Assembly (NCBI RefSeq): GCF_015234215.1
Contig: NZ_JADEKP010000010.1
Location: 1 to 64,000, forward strand
Reading direction: 5' to 3'
Length of the DNA stretch: 64,000 nucleotides
Source of the DNA: Clostridium chrysemydis
Lineage (GTDB): Bacteria; Bacillota; Clostridia; Clostridiales; Clostridiaceae
Shown: piece after piece, positions 19,198-30,360 of the stretch
Layout: the number at the start of each line of letters is the position of its first letter
Numbering within the stretch: the first letter of the stretch is position 1
Notes under the pieces: generated by a model
What the model saw: only the letters and a program-made list of their open reading frames with translations
Told to the model about the DNA's origin: nothing
Database searches by the model: none
Position numbers and translations under genes: made by a program

Positions 19198-19443
19198 ATG
19201 TCAGGACAAGAATTTATCATTGGAATGCGTGCAATCGGAGCAGGATTAGCAATTATATCAGCATTAGGAGCAGGAGTAGGTATCGGTAACGCGACAGCGA
19301 GTCTTCTAAAAAGTATAGCAAGACAACCAGAAGCTAAAGGTAGCTTAATGTCAACTTACTTCATAGGTTGTGCTTTAGCAGAAACTACAGCAATATATGG
19401 ATTACTAGTATCATTCATACTATTATTCGTTGGAATAAAATAA
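19198..19443 (+). CDS. atpE: ATP synthase Fo subunit c
   Basis: 81 residues, two membrane helices forming the rotor ring. Polar loop is RQPEAKG. The ion-binding glutamate is Glu62 in helix 2, followed by Thr63-Thr64; helix 1 has Asn31 at the position where sodium-dependent c-subunits have glutamine. This mixture leaves the coupling ion (proton or sodium) undecided. Strong ribosome site TTAGGAGG at 19182-19189. Confidence 0.96.
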   Translation: MSGQEFIIGMRAIGAGLAIISALGAGVGIGNATASLLKSIARQPEAKGSLMSTYFIGCALAETTAIYGLLVSFILLFVGIK

Positions 19444-19495
19444 TTAAATTTGCTATAAAAAAATAGGTTTTTAAGCCTGGAAGGGAGGCTTTGAT

Positions 19496-19987
19496 TTGGA
19501 TATTAATATGTCTATAGATATTCCAAAGATTATTGTCACTTTAGTAAACTTAGGGATATTAATTTGGTTAGTTAAGAAAATAGCATTTGATAAAGTTAAT
19601 GCTATCATTAAACAAAGAAAAGATCGTATAGAAGATACAATATCTAAAGCTGATGGAGATTTAGAAAAAGCAAGGATATTAAAAATACAAAACGAAAGAG
19701 AAATAACTACTTCAAAGAAAAAAGGTAAAGAAATAGTTGATGAATATAAGGTTAAAGCTGATGATCTTAAAAAAGAAATAATCAACGACGCTAAAGTTGA
19801 AGCTGAGAGATTATTAGAAAGATCTAGAGATGAAATCACAAGAGAAAAAGAAAAAGCAGAACATGAAATGAGAAATAATATATTAAACATTTCAATGCTA
19901 ATTTCAGAAAAGGCTCTAGGTGAGAGTATAAGTGAAGAAAAGCATAAAGAACTTATAGATGACTATATTAGCAAGGTAGGTATGTAA
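19496..19987 (+). CDS. atpF: ATP synthase Fo subunit b
   Basis: 163 residues: one N-terminal membrane helix (about 10-27) and a long charged coiled coil that forms the peripheral stalk with delta. Start taken as TTG at 19496, seven bases after AAGGGAGG; the ATG four codons later is less well spaced. One base separates it from atpH. Confidence 0.93.
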   Translation: MDINMSIDIPKIIVTLVNLGILIWLVKKIAFDKVNAIIKQRKDRIEDTISKADGDLEKARILKIQNEREITTSKKKGKEIVDEYKVKADDLKKEIINDAKVEAERLLERSRDEITREKEKAEHEMRNNILNISMLISEKALGESISEEKHKELIDDYISKVGM

Positions 19988-19988
19988 T

Positions 19989-20528
19989 ATGTACGAATAC
20001 CTAGATAGGAGATATGCTAAAGCCTTATATGAAGTAGCGGAAGAAAAAGGTAAGGTAGATGAATATTTAAGAGATCTTAGAGAAATTTGTGACCTTATAG
20101 ATAGCAATGAGGAACTAAAAAAATTAGTTGATTATCCTCAAGTTAGTACAAAAAAGAAAAAGAAAATAATGATAAAGCTTCTTAAAGGACAAATAGATGA
20201 AGAGTTATTATCTTTTATACTTATCCTTATAGAAAAAGGAAGAATTCATTACATTAGAGAAAAGCTTAATCAAATGGAATTAATACATTTAGAAAAGCAA
20301 AACGTAGTTACAGCTTTAGTAAAGAGTGTTATTCCTTTAAGTGAAGAGCAATCATCTAAATTAAAAACTAATTTAGAAAAGAAGTTTAACAAGAATGTTA
20401 TATTAGAATATGAAATTGATAAGAGTATTTTAGGTGGATTATACGTAAGAGTCGGTAATGAAGTAATTGATGGATCAGTTAAATCAAAACTTGAAGAAAT
20501 GAAATCCCTAATACTTAAAAGCGAATAG
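19989..20528 (+). CDS. atpH: ATP synthase F1 subunit delta
   Basis: 179 residues, the usual size. N-terminal helical domain starts with [16 protein letters not shown], the conserved RRYAxAL-type opening; the C-terminal half has the [20 protein letters not shown] block typical of delta/OSCP. Links the peripheral stalk to the F1 head. One base after atpF. Confidence 0.95.
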   Translation: MYEYLDRRYAKALYEVAEEKGKVDEYLRDLREICDLIDSNEELKKLVDYPQVSTKKKKKIMIKLLKGQIDEELLSFILILIEKGRIHYIREKLNQMELIHLEKQNVVTALVKSVIPLSEEQSSKLKTNLEKKFNKNVILEYEIDKSILGGLYVRVGNEVIDGSVKSKLEEMKSLILKSE

Positions 20529-20538
20529 AGGTGAAGCT

Positions 20539-22056
20539 ATGAATATCAAACCAGAAGAAATTACTTCTATAATCAAAAGTGAAATAGAAAGATACGACAA
20601 AGAAATTAAAACTATAAACTCAGGTACAATAATCCAAATCGGAGACGGAGTTGCTAGGGTATTTGGATTAGATGATTGTATGGAAGGTGAGCTTTTAGAG
20701 TTCCCTAATGGTGTTTATGGAATGGCTTTAAACCTTGAGCAAGATAACGTAGGTTGCGTTCTTTTAGGACCAGAAGAAGGTATAAAAGAAGGAGACGTTG
20801 TTAAAAGAACTGAGAAAATAGTTGAAGTTGGAGTTGGAGAAAACTTAATAGGTAGAGTTGTTAACGCACTTGCAGAACCTATTGATGGAAAAGGTCCAAT
20901 AAAAGCAGAAACTACAAGACCAATTGAAGTTCAAGCTCCAGGAATACTTGAAAGAAGTTCGGTTAATGAACCATTACAAACAGGTATAAAAGCGATAGAC
21001 TCAATGATTCCAATTGGTAAAGGACAAAGAGAACTTATCATAGGAGATAGACAAATAGGTAAGACTGCTATAGGAATAGATACAATAATCAACCAAAGAG
21101 GCAAAGATGTTATATGTATTTATGTAGCAATCGGACAAAAGCAATCTACAGTGGCTTATATAGTTAATACTTTACAAGAAATGGGAGCTATGGATTATAC
21201 AACAGTAGTAGCTGCAACTGCATCAGAAACAGCACCACTACAATACTTAGCACCATACGTAGGATGTACTATAGGTGAGCACTTCATGCATCAAGGTAAA
21301 GATGTATTAGTAATTTATGATGACTTATCTAAGCACGCTGTTGCTTACAGAACAATGTCACTATTACTTAAAAGACCACCAGGAAGAGAAGCTTATCCAG
21401 GGGATGTTTTCTACATCCACTCAAGATTACTTGAAAGAGCAGCTAAACTTTCAGAAGAGTTAGGAAGCGGTTCTTTAACAGCACTTCCAATAATCGAAAC
21501 ATTAGCAGGAGACGTTACTGCATATATTCCAACTAACGTTATTTCAATTACAGATGGTCAAATATTCCTTGAAGGAGATTTATTCTACTCAGGACAAAGA
21601 CCAGCTGTTAATGCAGGTATTTCTGTATCAAGGGTTGGAGGTAACGCTCAAATTAAAGCTATGAAACAAGTTTCAAGTACTTTAAGATTAGAGCTTGCTC
21701 AATACAGAGAATTAGCAGCGTTTGCTCAATTCGGTTCAGACCTTGATAGAGATACAACAATGAGACTTGAAAAAGGTAAGAGATTAGTAGAAATCTTAAA
21801 ACAAGATCAGTACAGCCCAATGAACGTAGAAGATCAAATAATGATCCTTTATGCAGCTGTTAATAATTTCTTATCAGATATAGAAGTAACAAGTATCAAA
21901 AAATTTGAAAAAGAATTCTTAGAATACATGAACGTACATCACAGAGAAGTAGGAAAAGCAATTGTTGAAGGTAAAGTTTTAACTGATGAAGTTAAAGGAA
22001 TGCTTGAAAGCGGAATAGTAGAATTTAAGAAAAAATTCTTAAATGATGGCGTTTAA
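20539..22056 (+). CDS. atpA: ATP synthase F1 subunit alpha
   Basis: 505 residues. Nucleotide-binding P-loop GDRQIGKT at about residue 170, followed by the conserved [11 protein letters not shown] and the [24 protein letters not shown] segment. Non-catalytic nucleotide-binding subunit of the F1 hexamer. The P-loop has Ile where most alpha subunits have Thr (GDRQTGKT), a conservative variation common in clostridia as far as I recall. Preceded by GAGGTGAAG. Confidence 0.98.
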   Translation: MNIKPEEITSIIKSEIERYDKEIKTINSGTIIQIGDGVARVFGLDDCMEGELLEFPNGVYGMALNLEQDNVGCVLLGPEEGIKEGDVVKRTEKIVEVGVGENLIGRVVNALAEPIDGKGPIKAETTRPIEVQAPGILERSSVNEPLQTGIKAIDSMIPIGKGQRELIIGDRQIGKTAIGIDTIINQRGKDVICIYVAIGQKQSTVAYIVNTLQEMGAMDYTTVVAATASETAPLQYLAPYVGCTIGEHFMHQGKDVLVIYDDLSKHAVAYRTMSLLLKRPPGREAYPGDVFYIHSRLLERAAKLSEELGSGSLTALPIIETLAGDVTAYIPTNVISITDGQIFLEGDLFYSGQRPAVNAGISVSRVGGNAQIKAMKQVSSTLRLELAQYRELAAFAQFGSDLDRDTTMRLEKGKRLVEILKQDQYSPMNVEDQIMILYAAVNNFLSDIEVTSIKKFEKEFLEYMNVHHREVGKAIVEGKVLTDEVKGMLESGIVEFKKKFLNDGV

Positions 22057-22086
22057 TATTTGGTAGAAAATTAAGGAGTTGACGAT

Positions 22087-22938
22087 ATGGCAGGAGCAGG
22101 ACTTATTGAAATAAAGAGAAGAATTAAGTCAGTTCAAAGTACTAGAAAAATCACAAAAGCCATGGGACTTGTTTCTACCTCAAAGTTAAGAAGAGCTAGA
22201 GCAAACTTAAACCTAAATGAAACTTTCTTTGATACTACTTTAGATATAACTAAAGATGTATTCAATGAAATAGATGGATTTATGGATTCAGTTTACTTAA
22301 AAGGTAATGGCTCTAAAAGAAAACTATATATAGTTCTTGCATCTGATACAGGATTATGCGGAGGATACAATGTCAGCTTAGCTCTTAGATTAAGAGAACA
22401 AGTTAAAACAAACGGAGAAGAAGCTGAAGTAATCTGTGTAGGTAAAAAAGGTGTTTCATACGTTAAAAGATATGGATTTAATTGTGTAGGAGAATATTTA
22501 GATATACAAGATCATCCTAATTTTAAAGAGATGCTTCCTATATATAATCACGCATTAAGATTATATAAAGATAGTGAATATGGTGAAGTAAATGTAGTTT
22601 ATACTAAATTTAATTCGCCTGTATCACAGGAAGTTAAAATTGAAAGATTATTGCCTGTTAAATTAGAAAAGGAAAATGTAGGAGACTATACAATAGAACC
22701 GAGAGACGAGAGTGCGGTAGAAGAAGTTTTTGACTTTTATATAGTATCTAAATTATTAAATTCAATGCTTCACGCAAGAACTAGTGAGCAATCTTTAAGA
22801 ATGACAGCAATGGACGGGGCAACTAAGAATGCAAATGATCTATTAGATAGACTTGAAAGTAAATATAATAGAATCAGACAAAGTGCAATTACTCAAGAAA
22901 TTGCTGAAATAGTTGGTGGAGCAGAAGCACAAAAATAG
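22087..22938 (+). CDS. atpG: ATP synthase F1 subunit gamma
   Basis: 283 residues, the central rotating shaft. N-terminal IKRRIKSVQSTRKITKAM and C-terminal ARTSEQSLRMTAMDGATKNA are family hallmarks. Behind TTAAGGAG. Confidence 0.97.
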   Translation: MAGAGLIEIKRRIKSVQSTRKITKAMGLVSTSKLRRARANLNLNETFFDTTLDITKDVFNEIDGFMDSVYLKGNGSKRKLYIVLASDTGLCGGYNVSLALRLREQVKTNGEEAEVICVGKKGVSYVKRYGFNCVGEYLDIQDHPNFKEMLPIYNHALRLYKDSEYGEVNVVYTKFNSPVSQEVKIERLLPVKLEKENVGDYTIEPRDESAVEEVFDFYIVSKLLNSMLHARTSEQSLRMTAMDGATKNANDLLDRLESKYNRIRQSAITQEIAEIVGGAEAQK

Positions 22939-22953
22939 TGAGGAGGTATCTAG

Positions 22954-24351
<1,398 letters not shown>

Positions 24352-24365
24352 GAAGGTGTTATCGT

Positions 24366-24764
24366 ATGAGTAGTACTTTTAAAATGCAAATAATAACTCC
24401 AGAAAAGACTGCATTTGATGGAGATATACAAAGCATAACAGTACAAACTGGAGAAGGATATATTGAACTTATGGCTCGCCATGAGTCTATCCTACTAAAA
24501 ACTCTACCTACTATAGCGAAAGTTGTTTTAGGAGATGGTACTAAAGCTGAGTATTTTATATCTAGCGGAATTGCAAAATTTGAGGGAAATGAGCTTAAAC
24601 TTTGCGTAGGTGCTTTAGAAACTAAAGAAGATATTGATTTAGGAAGAGCAAAAGAAGCTAAAGATAGAGCAGAAAAAAGATTAAAAGAATCTAATTGGAA
24701 TGAAAAAAGAGCGCAAGCTGCGCTCCAAAGATCAATCCTTAGAATTAGATTAAAAGAGCAATAG
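24366..24764 (+). CDS. atpC: ATP synthase F1 subunit epsilon
   Basis: 132 residues: N-terminal beta-sandwich (MQIITPEKTAFDGDIQSITVQTGEGYIELMARHES is the family pattern, seen here in parts) and a two-helix C-terminal arm (KEAKDRAEKRL) that can inhibit ATP hydrolysis. Last gene of the atp operon; terminator follows at once. Confidence 0.95.
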   Translation: MSSTFKMQIITPEKTAFDGDIQSITVQTGEGYIELMARHESILLKTLPTIAKVVLGDGTKAEYFISSGIAKFEGNELKLCVGALETKEDIDLGRAKEAKDRAEKRLKESNWNEKRAQAALQRSILRIRLKEQ

Positions 24765-24765
24765 T

Positions 24766-24803
24766 AAAAAGACCATACTTTTTAAAGTATGGTCTTTTTT
24801 TTG
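24766..24803 (+). terminator. Terminator of the atp operon
   Basis: 16-bp perfect stem (24766-24781 with 24784-24799), two-base loop, then T run. Confidence 0.92.
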
Positions 24804-24912
24804 AGTGTTTTTTATTAGCACAAAAAATTAATAACAATAATAATATATATAGAGGAAAACTGTATAAACTTTTAAAATGTGGACAATACTTAAAACGAAA
24901 GGTAGGGGTATT

Positions 24913-25533
24913 ATGGGAATAAAGAGAGTTATTATTTTTATTTGTACTATTTTTGTTTTAGGGATTTCGAATTCTGAAAGTTTAAATACAAAAAATTATT
25001 ATTATTTTGAAGAAGATGTTATTAAAAAAACAGAGTTTGCTAATAATGCTGTAAAAATTCAATACGAAACTAATTTAAGTATAGAGGATGAATATAAGAG
25101 AGTTTGCGATATTTTAAAAAAAGATTATGAAATAAAGACTTCAGATAAATTAAAATTAGAGGGGAAATATTCCCTAGAATTTAGTGCTTGGAGAGAAGGA
25201 AATAGAACTTTTGTTGAAGGTATTATTTCAAATAAGGATACAAAAACAAATTCAAGAAATCTTAAGAAAGAATTGAAAAAAATACAAGATGATAAAATCC
25301 AAAATATAAATTATTTTAACTATTATAAGGGTAAAATAAAAGTGAAAAACAACAACATAGACAAACTTGATATAAATTCTCTTAACTTAAATGGAGAATT
25401 TGTTAAAATTCAAAATGGATACACAGGAAAACTTACATTAGGAGATGGAAGCAGATTAAATTATTCCGTTATGAGTTATGATACTGGAATTTATTTAATT
25501 ATAGGAACTCCTATTATTTTCAAAACGTATTAA
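24913..25533 (+). CDS. YwmB-like secreted protein
   Basis: 206 residues from the ATG at 24913 (behind GGTAGGGG). N-terminal signal-like helix (about residues 4-21), then a mostly polar secreted domain. The sequence is divergent, but in Bacillus the gene between the atp operon and murA-spoIID-spoIIQ is ywmB, and length and signal peptide agree. The name is therefore inferred mainly from gene order. Role unknown; likely outside the cell or in the forespore envelope. Confidence 0.6.
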   Translation: MGIKRVIIFICTIFVLGISNSESLNTKNYYYFEEDVIKKTEFANNAVKIQYETNLSIEDEYKRVCDILKKDYEIKTSDKLKLEGKYSLEFSAWREGNRTFVEGIISNKDTKTNSRNLKKELKKIQDDKIQNINYFNYYKGKIKVKNNNIDKLDINSLNLNGEFVKIQNGYTGKLTLGDGSRLNYSVMSYDTGIYLIIGTPIIFKTY

Positions 25534-25553
25534 CAATTTTTTTGGAGGAAAAT

Positions 25554-26813
25554 ATGGAAAAAATCATAGTAAAGGGAGTTAAGGAACTAAAGGGAGAAGT
25601 TAATATAAGTTCAGCTAAAAATGCAATATTACCTATAATAGCTGCAACTATATTGTGTGATGAAAAAGTTATAATAAAAAATACTCCAATGCTTGAAGAT
25701 GTAAGTGTTCTTATAGAATTGCTTAGAGAATTAGGGGCAGAGATTAAATATTCAAATATAACAGATGAACTAATTATAGATAATTCTAATTTAAAGTTAG
25801 TAGATACTATAGATAGCTTAGTTAAGAAAATGAGAGCATCATTTTTAATAATGGGGCCAATTCTTTCAAGATTTGGTTACTGTAAGCTTTCGCTTCCAGG
25901 TGGATGTAATATAGGAAGTAGACCTATAGATCTACATTTAAAAGGCTTTAAATTATTAGGAGCTGATATAAATAAACAATATGGTTATGTTGAAACAATG
26001 GCTACTAAATTAAAAGGTAACAGAATATATTTGGATTTTCCATCAGTTGGAGCAACAGAAAATATAATTATGGCTTCAGTCCTTGCTAAAGGAGAAACTA
26101 TAATTGAAAATGCAGCAGAAGAACCAGAAATTTATGATTTAGCTAATTTTTTAAATAAAATGGGCGCAAAAATTTATGGCGCAGGTAGAGGTAAAATAAC
26201 TATTATAGGTGTAGATAAGCTTAAAGGAACAACACACACTCCAATTTACGATAGGATAGAAGCTGGTACATTTATGGTAGCTGCTGCTATTTCAAAAAGT
26301 GTTATTGATATTAAAGGCATTGATGATGATAATTTAAGACCTATAATAGAAAAGTTAAAAGAATGTGGAGTGAAATTTATAAATTATAAAGATGGAATTA
26401 TTGTAGATGGTAGAGGAAACAAATACCCTATAGATATAAAAACATTGCCACACCCTGGTTTTCCAACAGATATGCAACCTCAAATGATGGCATTACTTTC
26501 AACTATTGAAGGAGGAAGCGTTATAACTGAAACTGTTTTTGAAAATAGATTTATGCATGTAGCAGAACTTACAAGAATGGGTGCAGATATAAAAATAGAC
26601 GGGAAAACAGCATTAGTTAACGGTGTATCAAAACTTACAGGATGCGAAGTTAAATCAACAGATTTAAGAGCAGGTGCAGCTATGATTTTAGCAGGACTTG
26701 TAGCAGAAGGCGAAACTATAGTAGGTGATGTTTATCATATAGATAGAGGATATTTAAATATAGAAGAAAAGTTTAAAAAATTAGGTGCAAATATTTATAG
26801 AGAAGATAGGTGA
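25554..26813 (+). CDS. murA: UDP-N-acetylglucosamine 1-carboxyvinyltransferase
   Basis: First committed step of peptidoglycan synthesis: transfers enolpyruvate from PEP to UDP-GlcNAc. 419 residues from the ATG at 25554. The in-frame TTG at 25542 is rejected because it contains the GGAGG ribosome site. Active-site Cys118 in LPGGCNIGSRPIDLH (target of fosfomycin in this family), substrate-binding lysine in SSAKNAILP, and a C-terminal DLRAGAAMILAGL block. Sits at the ywmB-murA-spoIID position as in Bacillus. Confidence 0.97.
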   Translation: MEKIIVKGVKELKGEVNISSAKNAILPIIAATILCDEKVIIKNTPMLEDVSVLIELLRELGAEIKYSNITDELIIDNSNLKLVDTIDSLVKKMRASFLIMGPILSRFGYCKLSLPGGCNIGSRPIDLHLKGFKLLGADINKQYGYVETMATKLKGNRIYLDFPSVGATENIIMASVLAKGETIIENAAEEPEIYDLANFLNKMGAKIYGAGRGKITIIGVDKLKGTTHTPIYDRIEAGTFMVAAAISKSVIDIKGIDDDNLRPIIEKLKECGVKFINYKDGIIVDGRGNKYPIDIKTLPHPGFPTDMQPQMMALLSTIEGGSVITETVFENRFMHVAELTRMGADIKIDGKTALVNGVSKLTGCEVKSTDLRAGAAMILAGLVAEGETIVGDVYHIDRGYLNIEEKFKKLGANIYREDR

Positions 26814-26844
26814 AAAACCAGTAGTATTAGCTACTGGTTTTTTA
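26813..26844 (+). terminator. Terminator of murA
   Basis: 12-bp stem (26813-26824 with 26831-26842) followed by T-rich sequence; overlaps the murA stop codon. Confidence 0.85.
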
Positions 26845-26953
26845 TTGTTTGAATAATGTGATTTAGTAACATAAAGAAAAATCTGTAAGTAATATTTCTT
26901 TTTAGTAGTTAATATAAATAGAAGAGGTGCAAAGGGTGAAAAGGAGGTTTTTT

Positions 26954-27991
26954 ATGAGAAGAGACGAGCTTTTTGAAAATATAAAAAGTTTACTTAGTTT
27001 AACTCTTATAATAGTAATATTTATAGGTGTTATACCACATATACTTTTAGGGAATGGAATTGATAACTTTTTAAAAGAGAATTTTAGTGAGAAAACCACT
27101 GATTATAAATCAAAAAATGTAATTCAAATTAGCGGAAGTGATAAAGCTAAAGTTTATAGAACTAAAAGTAAAAAGGTTGAAGAGATGCCTGTTGAAGAAT
27201 ATATTATGGGCGTTTTATGGAGTGAGATGCCTGTTGATTTTAATGAGGAGGCGCTAAAGGCTCAAGCTATAGCAGCTAGGACATATTATTATAGTAAAAG
27301 AGCTGAGAAATGTAATGAAGGAAATGGAGCTGAAATTTGTGATAGTGTCCATTGCCAAGCATATATAGATAAGAATGCAAGGTTAGAAAATTGGGATGAA
27401 AAAGCTCGAGATAAAAATTATAAAAAGATAAAAGAAGTTATAGATGATACTAAAGGGATGGTTTTAACTTATAATGGAGAACTTGCATTATATCCACAGT
27501 ACTTTTCAACTAGTAGTGGAAAAACAGAAAACGCAGAGGATGTATTTTCATCAAAAGTTCCATATTTAGAATCGGTTGATAGTCCAGGAGAAGAGGTTTC
27601 TCCAAAATTTGAAAGTGAAAAGAAACTAAAAAATAAAGAGTTTGTTGAAATATTTAAAAAAGAATATAAAGACACTGATATAAAAGAAAAGAATCTAAAA
27701 AAATATATAGAAATTAAATCAAGAACAGATGGTGGTTCGGTAAAGAGTATCAAAATAGGAAATAAAACAATTGAAGGAACTAAATTTAGAAAGCTATTTG
27801 ATTTAAAATCAGCAAATTTCGAATTAGAGTTTTCTAAAGATGCAGTAACTATAAAAACTAAAGGATATGGGCATGGTGTTGGAATGAGTCAATGGGGTGC
27901 AAATGTTATGGGGAAAGCAGGCAAGACATTTGATTATATTTTGAAGCATTATTATAAAGGAACTGAGATTTCAAAAATTTTTTATAAGTAG
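26954..27991 (+). CDS. spoIID: Stage II sporulation protein D (lytic transglycosylase)
   Basis: Degrades peptidoglycan during engulfment, working with SpoIIP and SpoIIM. 345 residues from the ATG at 26954 (AAAGGAGG seven bases before). One N-terminal membrane helix (about 15-36), then the SpoIID domain: MPVEEYIMGVLWSEMP, with the catalytic-type glutamate in SEMP, ALKAQAIAARTYYY, and the C-terminal GYGHGVGMSQWGAN motif. Transcription in this family is sigma-E-dependent; I did not identify the promoter. Confidence 0.96.
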   Translation: MRRDELFENIKSLLSLTLIIVIFIGVIPHILLGNGIDNFLKENFSEKTTDYKSKNVIQISGSDKAKVYRTKSKKVEEMPVEEYIMGVLWSEMPVDFNEEALKAQAIAARTYYYSKRAEKCNEGNGAEICDSVHCQAYIDKNARLENWDEKARDKNYKKIKEVIDDTKGMVLTYNGELALYPQYFSTSSGKTENAEDVFSSKVPYLESVDSPGEEVSPKFESEKKLKNKEFVEIFKKEYKDTDIKEKNLKKYIEIKSRTDGGSVKSIKIGNKTIEGTKFRKLFDLKSANFELEFSKDAVTIKTKGYGHGVGMSQWGANVMGKAGKTFDYILKHYYKGTEISKIFYK

Positions 27992-27998
27992 AAGAATA

Positions 27999-28037
27999 AA
28001 AGGGTGATATTTGGACATAATCCAAATATCACCCTTT
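27999..28037. terminator. Hairpin after spoIID
   Basis: 17-bp perfect stem (27999-28015 with 28021-28037). It lacks a good T run on the plus strand, so it may be a weak terminator or an mRNA-stabilising hairpin. Confidence 0.6.
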
Positions 28038-28112
28038 AAATTTAAGAAAATTAATCCAAAATTGTATTAATTTATTAAAAGGGGGACAGAATATACACGG
28101 GAGGTGTTTAAA

Positions 28113-28868
28113 TTGAAAAAACACAACAAAATAGCCGAAGGATTTAAAAATTTTAAAGAAAAATTACCAAAAGTATTTAAAAAAGACGGAGTTTTATTAT
28201 CTTTATTTATTATTTTATGCGCTGTAACTATAGTAGGGACTGTTGCGATTAAAAAATCAAAGATAACAGAACAAGTAAAGAAAAATCCAAATACTGAATT
28301 AACTTTAAACGTTGATGATAAAAATAAAGATGAACAAAAAGAAACTATGGATAATTCACAAAGAGTAGAAAACGAAGAAAAAGGTAATACTAAAGAAGAT
28401 AAAAAAGAAGCAAAAGCTGCTTCAGCAAAAGTTAAAAACGAATTCGTAGCACCTGTTATGGGAAAAGTAGTAAGAGACTTTAAAAGCCCTCTTAAAGACG
28501 GTGCTGGTAGAAGAATATTACCTGGAGTGACTATAGCTTCAGAAAAAGGAACTGATATAAAATCAGCTGAAGCTGGTGTTATTGAAGAGTGTAGAGACGA
28601 CGCTTTTTATGGAACTACTGTAACTGTTAAGCATGCAAACGGTGTTAAAACTGTTTATTCAAATTTAGATAAAAAATTATCAGTTAAAAAAGGCGATAAA
28701 GTTACTAAGGGCCAAGTTATAGGTAAAGTTGGAGCTACAGCTAAAGGGTTAGATATTTTACTTGAAGAAAACAAGATAAAAGATAGTTTCTGTAATATCG
28801 AGATGACAGAAACTAAAGATAACAAAACTAAAAGTGTAGATCCAACTAAATTCTTAGAATTCAAATAA
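28113..28868 (+). CDS. spoIIQ: Stage II sporulation protein Q, degenerate LytM domain
   Basis: Forespore-side partner of SpoIIIAH in the channel joining mother cell and forespore. 251 residues from the TTG at 28113 (GGGAGG nine bases before). Membrane helix at about 25-45, a lysine/glutamate-rich linker, then an M23/LytM fold near residues 110-230. Metal ligands look lost: the usual HxGxD is EKGTD, the YxHL-type histidine is asparagine (YSNLDK), and the last histidine motif reads LDILLEE. A structural, non-catalytic role is therefore likely. Placement between spoIID and spoIIID supports the name. Confidence 0.88.
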   Translation: MKKHNKIAEGFKNFKEKLPKVFKKDGVLLSLFIILCAVTIVGTVAIKKSKITEQVKKNPNTELTLNVDDKNKDEQKETMDNSQRVENEEKGNTKEDKKEAKAASAKVKNEFVAPVMGKVVRDFKSPLKDGAGRRILPGVTIASEKGTDIKSAEAGVIEECRDDAFYGTTVTVKHANGVKTVYSNLDKKLSVKKGDKVTKGQVIGKVGATAKGLDILLEENKIKDSFCNIEMTETKDNKTKSVDPTKFLEFK

Positions 28869-28874
28869 AAGATA

Positions 28875-28897
28875 TAGTCGGCATAAATTGCCGGCTA
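28875..28897 (+). terminator. Hairpin between spoIIQ and spoIIID
   Basis: 8-bp stem TAGTCGGC/GCCGGCTA with a seven-base loop and no T run. It is more likely a processing or attenuation hairpin than a full terminator. Confidence 0.4.
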
Positions 28898-28919
28898 TTA
28901 AAATTAAGGAGGGATTATC

Positions 28920-29171
28920 TTGAAAGATTATATTGAAGAAAGAGTATTAGAAGTAGCACAATATATAATTGATTCGAAAGCTACTATTAGGAAAACGGCG
29001 AAAGTTTTTGGGGTTAGTAAAAGCACAATTCATAAAGATATGACAGAGCGATTACCAAAGATAAACCCAGAGATAGCGGAGCAAACTCACTCTATTCTTG
29101 AGATTAATAAAGCTGAAAGACACATAAGAGGCGGAAAAGCTACGAAAATGAAGTACAAAACTGCAAAATAA
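28920..29171 (+). CDS. spoIIID: Sporulation transcription factor SpoIIID
   Basis: 83-residue DNA-binding regulator of mother-cell genes. Helix-turn-helix is ATIRKTAKVFGVSKSTIHKD, followed by the family's basic C-terminal tail (RHIRGGKATKMKYK). TTG start at 28920 behind AAGGAGGG. It lies between spoIIQ and mbl as in other clostridia. Confidence 0.97.
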   Translation: MKDYIEERVLEVAQYIIDSKATIRKTAKVFGVSKSTIHKDMTERLPKINPEIAEQTHSILEINKAERHIRGGKATKMKYKTAK

Positions 29172-29287
29172 CAAATAAAAAAGTCACTATTGAACGAAAA
29201 CTACATTCAATATATAATCAATATTAGAAATAATTTCAAAAAGTTTTATTATCATTAATAAAATATTAATAATGGGAGTGAAAAATA

Positions 29288-30322
29288 ATGTGGTTTTGGA
29301 GAAAAGGAACAGAACTTGGAATTGACCTTGGTACTGCTACGGTATTAGTTTATATGAAGGGCAAAGGAATAGTTCTAAAAGAACCTTCAGTAGTGGCTAT
29401 TAATAAGAACACAGGAAAGGTACTTGCTGTAGGGGATGAAGCAAGACTTATGATAGGTAGAACACCTGGAAATATTGTAGCTGTAAAGCCGCTTAGAGAA
29501 GGTGTAATCTCTGATTATGATGTAACAGAAAAAATGTTAAAAGAATTTATAAAAAAAGCATATGGAAATAAAAAAATCAGAGCGCCTAGAGTTATGGTTT
29601 GCGTTCCATCTCAATCTACAGAAGTTGAAAAGAGAGCTGTTATGGAGGCTGCTAGAAATTCAGGAGCAAAAGAGGTACATCTTATAGAAGAACCTTTAGC
29701 TGCGGCTATCGGGTCAGGACTTGATATAACTAAGCCTGACGGACATATGGTAGTGGATATTGGCGGAGGTACATCAGATATAGCTGTTATCTCTCTTGGA
29801 GGAATAGTAGTAAGAGAATCAATCAAAATAGCAGGAAATAATTTTGATGAATCGATTATAAGATATGTTAGAAATAAATATAAAATGATGATCGGTGAAA
29901 AAACAGCAGAAGAAGTTAAGATTACTACAGGTTCAGTATTTAAAGATTCAAATGATAGCAAAGCATCTATTAAAGGTAGAAACCTAGTTACAGGCTTACC
30001 AGATCAAATAGAACTTTCATCAGAAGAACTTAGAGAAGCATTACTTGAACCGGTAAATATTATAGTTGAAGCGGTAAAGAATGTCCTAGAAAAGACACCA
30101 CCAGAACTTTCAGCAGATATTATAGAAAAAGGAATATTAATGACCGGCGGAGGGTCTCTTTTATACGGCTTAGATAAGCTTATTCAAAAAGAAACAGGAG
30201 TAGACGTTAATATATCAAGTAATTCTATAGAAGCTGTTGTAGAGGGTACTGGAGAAGTTTTAGGATACATAGACAAATTAGATTCATCTATAAATGGAAG
30301 AGAAATAGTTTTAGTAGATTAA
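29288..30322 (+). CDS. mbl: MreB/Mbl-type actin-like cell-shape protein
   Basis: 344-residue bacterial actin that organises lateral wall synthesis. Phosphate-binding loops GIDLGTATVLVY near the N-terminus and VVDIGGGTSDIAVISLGG in the middle; the adenosine motif is in ILMTGGGSLLYGLD near the C-terminus. The position right after spoIIID identifies it as the Mbl member of the family rather than the mreBCD-operon copy. GGGAGTG ribosome site. Confidence 0.93.
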   Translation: MWFWRKGTELGIDLGTATVLVYMKGKGIVLKEPSVVAINKNTGKVLAVGDEARLMIGRTPGNIVAVKPLREGVISDYDVTEKMLKEFIKKAYGNKKIRAPRVMVCVPSQSTEVEKRAVMEAARNSGAKEVHLIEEPLAAAIGSGLDITKPDGHMVVDIGGGTSDIAVISLGGIVVRESIKIAGNNFDESIIRYVRNKYKMMIGEKTAEEVKITTGSVFKDSNDSKASIKGRNLVTGLPDQIELSSEELREALLEPVNIIVEAVKNVLEKTPPELSADIIEKGILMTGGGSLLYGLDKLIQKETGVDVNISSNSIEAVVEGTGEVLGYIDKLDSSINGREIVLVD

Positions 30323-30327
30323 TAAAT

Positions 30328-30359
30328 AAGGATGTTACAAGTTTTTGTAACATCCTTTT
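30328..30359. terminator. Bidirectional terminator
   Basis: 13-bp stem (30328-30340 with 30345-30357) between convergent mbl and the yyaC-like gene. Confidence 0.85.
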
Positions 30360-30360
30360 A

